A DNA stretch of 64,000 nt from Leucobacter denitrificans (GTDB lineage: Bacteria; Actinomycetota; Actinomycetes; Actinomycetales; Microbacteriaceae): the NCBI RefSeq assembly GCF_014396385.1, contig NZ_CP060716.1:1116001-1180000 (forward strand), given 5' to 3'. This document shows positions 62,013 through 64,000 of this stretch, in pieces. Below the pieces are notes generated by a model. It searched no databases. It was given only the letters and a program-made list of their open reading frames with translations, and had not been told where the DNA came from. The translations under genes and the position numbers were made by a program. Each line of letters starts with the position of its first letter. Position 1 is the stretch's first letter.

Positions 62013-62729
62013 GTGCAGACCAAGCAGGGCAACGCCGCCGACGCCACCGGCATCACCGGCACCACGGCCGCTGCCATCGCTGCAGACACGGCCCCGCGGC
62101 GTCCCGGCCGCCCATCACGCCCCGCACTCACCGAAGAGGCGATCGCCAAAGAAGCGCTCGCGATCATCGACGAGCTCGGCTGGGCCGCTTGCACGATGAA
62201 GCTGCTGGCCTCGAGACTCGGCGTGCGATCCCCCTCGCTCTATCACCACATCGATGGGCAGCACAGCCTCATCGACCTCGTGCGCATCCTCGTGGTTCGT
62301 GAGTTCCACGACCCCGCTATCGTCGACATGCCGTGGGAAGATGCGTTCAGAACCTTTGGAATTGGTTACTACCGCGCCTTCGCACGACACCCGAATACGA
62401 TCCAGGTGCTGTCAACGACCCCCGTGCGCGACGGCCTGACGCTCGAAATGTACGAGACGTTCTTGCGCTCCATGGTCGACCACGGCTGGGACCCATCGAA
62501 GGCGTTCGAGGCGATGCTCGGCCTCGAGCATCTGGCACTCGGCTTCGCCTACGAGTGGAACGCGGAAGACCTCATGCTCGATCCGGCATATATCGCAAAC
62601 CATGGCGCACCGCTGCTCGCCGAGGTTACTAAAGAACGCACCGACCAGGCGGCGAGCGCTGAGACGACGTTCATGGCGCTTCTCGGTCGCCACATCGATA
62701 TGTATCGCAACAACTTCGACTCCCCCTAA
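62013..62729 (+). CDS. TetR-family regulator (TetR_C-type)
   Basis: 238 residues from GTG 62013, with GGGAGG 6 bases upstream. The N-terminal tail is Ala/Thr-rich. The HTH is LTEEAIAKEALAIIDELGWA, ACTMKLLASRLGVRSPSLYH and HIDGQHSLIDLV. C-terminal GLEHLALGFAYEWNAEDLML resembles the TetR tetracycline-repressor-type ligand domain. It is divergent from potABCD, so it probably controls polyamine uptake and perhaps the amidohydrolase downstream. Confidence 0.88.
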   Translation: MQTKQGNAADATGITGTTAAAIAADTAPRRPGRPSRPALTEEAIAKEALAIIDELGWAACTMKLLASRLGVRSPSLYHHIDGQHSLIDLVRILVVREFHDPAIVDMPWEDAFRTFGIGYYRAFARHPNTIQVLSTTPVRDGLTLEMYETFLRSMVDHGWDPSKAFEAMLGLEHLALGFAYEWNAEDLMLDPAYIANHGAPLLAEVTKERTDQAASAETTFMALLGRHIDMYRNNFDSP

Positions 62730-62804
62730 GCCCCGATCCACTCGAGACTCAGCCCACACATTCTTTCCCACACATTCCGATCCACCTCTTGAAAGGCACC
62801 CAGC

Positions 62805-64000
62805 GTGAACGACACCGCAGTCCCCACCCCCGCCGACCTCCTCATTCACTCAGCGAAGCTGTGGTCTGACGGCTCGTACCTTCCGCACAGTGTGCTCGTC
62901 GCTAAGGATGGCGCAATCGTCGCGCTCGGCGGCGACGAGCTGCGCGACGCCTACGACGCGGCGCGGGTCATCGATGCGGGCGGCGGGCTCGTTACGCCGA
63001 GCTTCGTCGACTCCCACGTGCACATGACGCAGGGCGGCATCGAGCAGCTTCGCTGCGACCTTACCGAGTGCACCTCCGCCGAAGAGGTGTATGCCGAGAT
63101 CAAGGCGTACGCTGCCGCGAATCCAGATGCCGAGTGGATCCTCGGGGGCGGCTGGCGCATGCCGCAGTTCCCGGGTGGCAAGCCGACCAAGGAAGCCCTC
63201 GACGAGCTCGTACCAGACCGGCCCGCGTACCTCATCAATGCCGACCACCACGGCGCGTGGGCGAACTCGCTCGCACTCGAAGCTGCTGGCATCACTGCTG
63301 ACACGCCTGATCCCGAAGACGGGCGCATTGAGCGCGATGCCGACGGCAATCCGATGGGCACGCTCCAAGAGGGCGCGGCCGACCTCGTGGGCCGCGTGCT
63401 TCCTGAGGTCACCGACGAAGAGATTCGAGCGGGCCAGATCGCTGGCGAGAAGTACCTCTTCAGCTTCGGCGTGACCGGCTGGCAGGAGGCCATTCTCGGC
63501 GACTTCCTCGGGTATGAAGATTTCACCCCCATGTTCCGCCGCCTCATCGACGAGGGTGAGATTCAGGGCCGGGTCACCGGTGCACTCTGGGTGTCACGCG
63601 GGTTTGAAGGCATGACCATTCCCGAGTTTGTCGCCGATCTCGAGCGACGCCGCGAGGAGTTCGGCGGGCGGGGCCTCACCATCAACACTGCGAAGATCAT
63701 GGTCGATGGCGTTGCCGAGAACGAGACCGCCGCGATGGAAGAGCCCTACCTCAAGGCGTGCACCTGCGGTGACAGTGGATCGGGCGAGGGCAACACCGGC
63801 CTCGCCTATTTCAGCCGCGAAGAGCTGCTCGAGGTCGTGCCGCTGCTCAACGAGCGCGGGTTCAATGTTCACTTCCACACGATCGGCGACCGTGCCGCCC
63901 GCTATGCGCTCGACGCGGTTGAGCAGGTGCCCGCCGAGACCCGCGCGAAGATGCGCAACCACATCGCCCACATTCAGGTAGTGAACCCAGAAGATGTGGG
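62805..64000 (+). CDS. Amidohydrolase, YtcJ-like (runs off the window)
   Basis: At least 398 residues from GTG 62805, preceded by GAAAGG. The metal site begins PSFVDSHVHMTQGGIEQLRC (HxH). YLINADHHGAWANSLALEAA, TAKIMVDGVAENETAAMEEP and GFNVHFHTIGDRAARYALDA follow in the order of the amidohydrolase_3 (YtcJ) family, with RNHIAHIQVVNPED near the edge. These enzymes hydrolyse amides or related bonds of unknown substrates. It is 75 bases after the TetR gene and possibly co-regulated; a link to polyamine metabolism is only inference. Confidence 0.88.
   Translation, partial: MNDTAVPTPADLLIHSAKLWSDGSYLPHSVLVAKDGAIVALGGDELRDAYDAARVIDAGGGLVTPSFVDSHVHMTQGGIEQLRCDLTECTSAEEVYAEIKAYAAANPDAEWILGGGWRMPQFPGGKPTKEALDELVPDRPAYLINADHHGAWANSLALEAAGITADTPDPEDGRIERDADGNPMGTLQEGAADLVGRVLPEVTDEEIRAGQIAGEKYLFSFGVTGWQEAILGDFLGYEDFTPMFRRLIDEGEIQGRVTGALWVSRGFEGMTIPEFVADLERRREEFGGRGLTINTAKIMVDGVAENETAAMEEPYLKACTCGDSGSGEGNTGLAYFSREELLEVVPLLNERGFNVHFHTIGDRAARYALDAVEQVPAETRAKMRNHIAHIQVVNPEDV

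Noticed and set aside
1..64000. CRISPR arrays, tRNA or rRNA genes
   Set aside because: No regularly spaced direct repeats, cloverleaf-like GGTTCGAATCC-type segments in context, or rRNA motifs were seen by eye.

Overview
The window is moderately high-GC DNA with short intergenic gaps, many GTG/TTG starts and many 4-base stop/start overlaps. Gene content points to a Gram-positive actinobacterium: LytR-CpsA-Psr ligase, Wzz/BY-kinase fusion, CcsB, a CsoR regulator, a YezG-type polymorphic toxin locus and a Tn554-like recombinase. Microbacteriaceae (for example Leucobacter) is my best guess, from general resemblance only. No tRNA, rRNA, CRISPR array or replication origin was seen.

Layout. 1-6000: surface-glycan genes (flippase, two GT4 glycosyltransferases, acetyltransferase, WecG/TagA transferase), cut at the left edge by an IS110 relic. 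6000-16830: a dense graveyard of mobile DNA. It holds relics of IS110, IS1634, IS21, IS256 and IS3 elements, two identical inverted copies of one IS3 element (IS3-a), a Tn554-like tyrosine recombinase with its small partner, a stranded acetyltransferase gene, and a prophage tape-measure gene whose halves lie 5 kb apart on opposite strands. 16830-27630: more envelope polysaccharide functions (BY-kinase, phosphatase, membrane-anchored BNR-like protein, WbaP-type initiating transferase, UDP-GlcNAc 2-epimerase, mannose-1-P guanylyltransferase, LCP ligase). A second IS3 element (IS3-b, two inverted copies) sits beside this block and inside a decayed epimerase gene. WecB plus WecG/TagA plus LCP fits a ManNAc-containing polymer ligated to peptidoglycan.

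27600-37600: ordinary chromosomal genes (serine hydrolase, VanZ, GNAT, EamA, CsoR, PPK2, a broken MNT/HEPN pair, LuxR regulator, CcsB, ArsR/AHSA1 operon). 37595-41894: a polymorphic toxin with a DNA/RNA-nuclease-like tip, followed by three paralogous YezG-type immunity genes. Two of these are preceded by orphan toxin C-terminal ends that keep the same stop/start overlap. 42024-43346: a RES/Xre-type toxin-antitoxin pair with its own promoter.

44147-55232: a complete type IV pilus operon, all on the minus strand (pilB, pilT, pilC, major pilin, three pilin-like proteins, pilD, pilM, pilN, pilO). pilC is frameshifted at a short homopolymer, and one minor pilin carries a long bactofilin-like repeat domain. 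55291-57590: folD and glyA behind a ZTP riboswitch. 57758-61842: potABCD polyamine transporter, divergent from a TetR regulator with a candidate operator between them, followed by an amidohydrolase that runs off the window.

The best-supported structural result is a reconstruction: re-inverting the segment between the IS3-a copies rejoins the tape-measure gene in frame across a 3-bp GAT target duplication. The most interesting possible biological systems are the toxin/immunity cassette array and the repeat-domain minor pilin.
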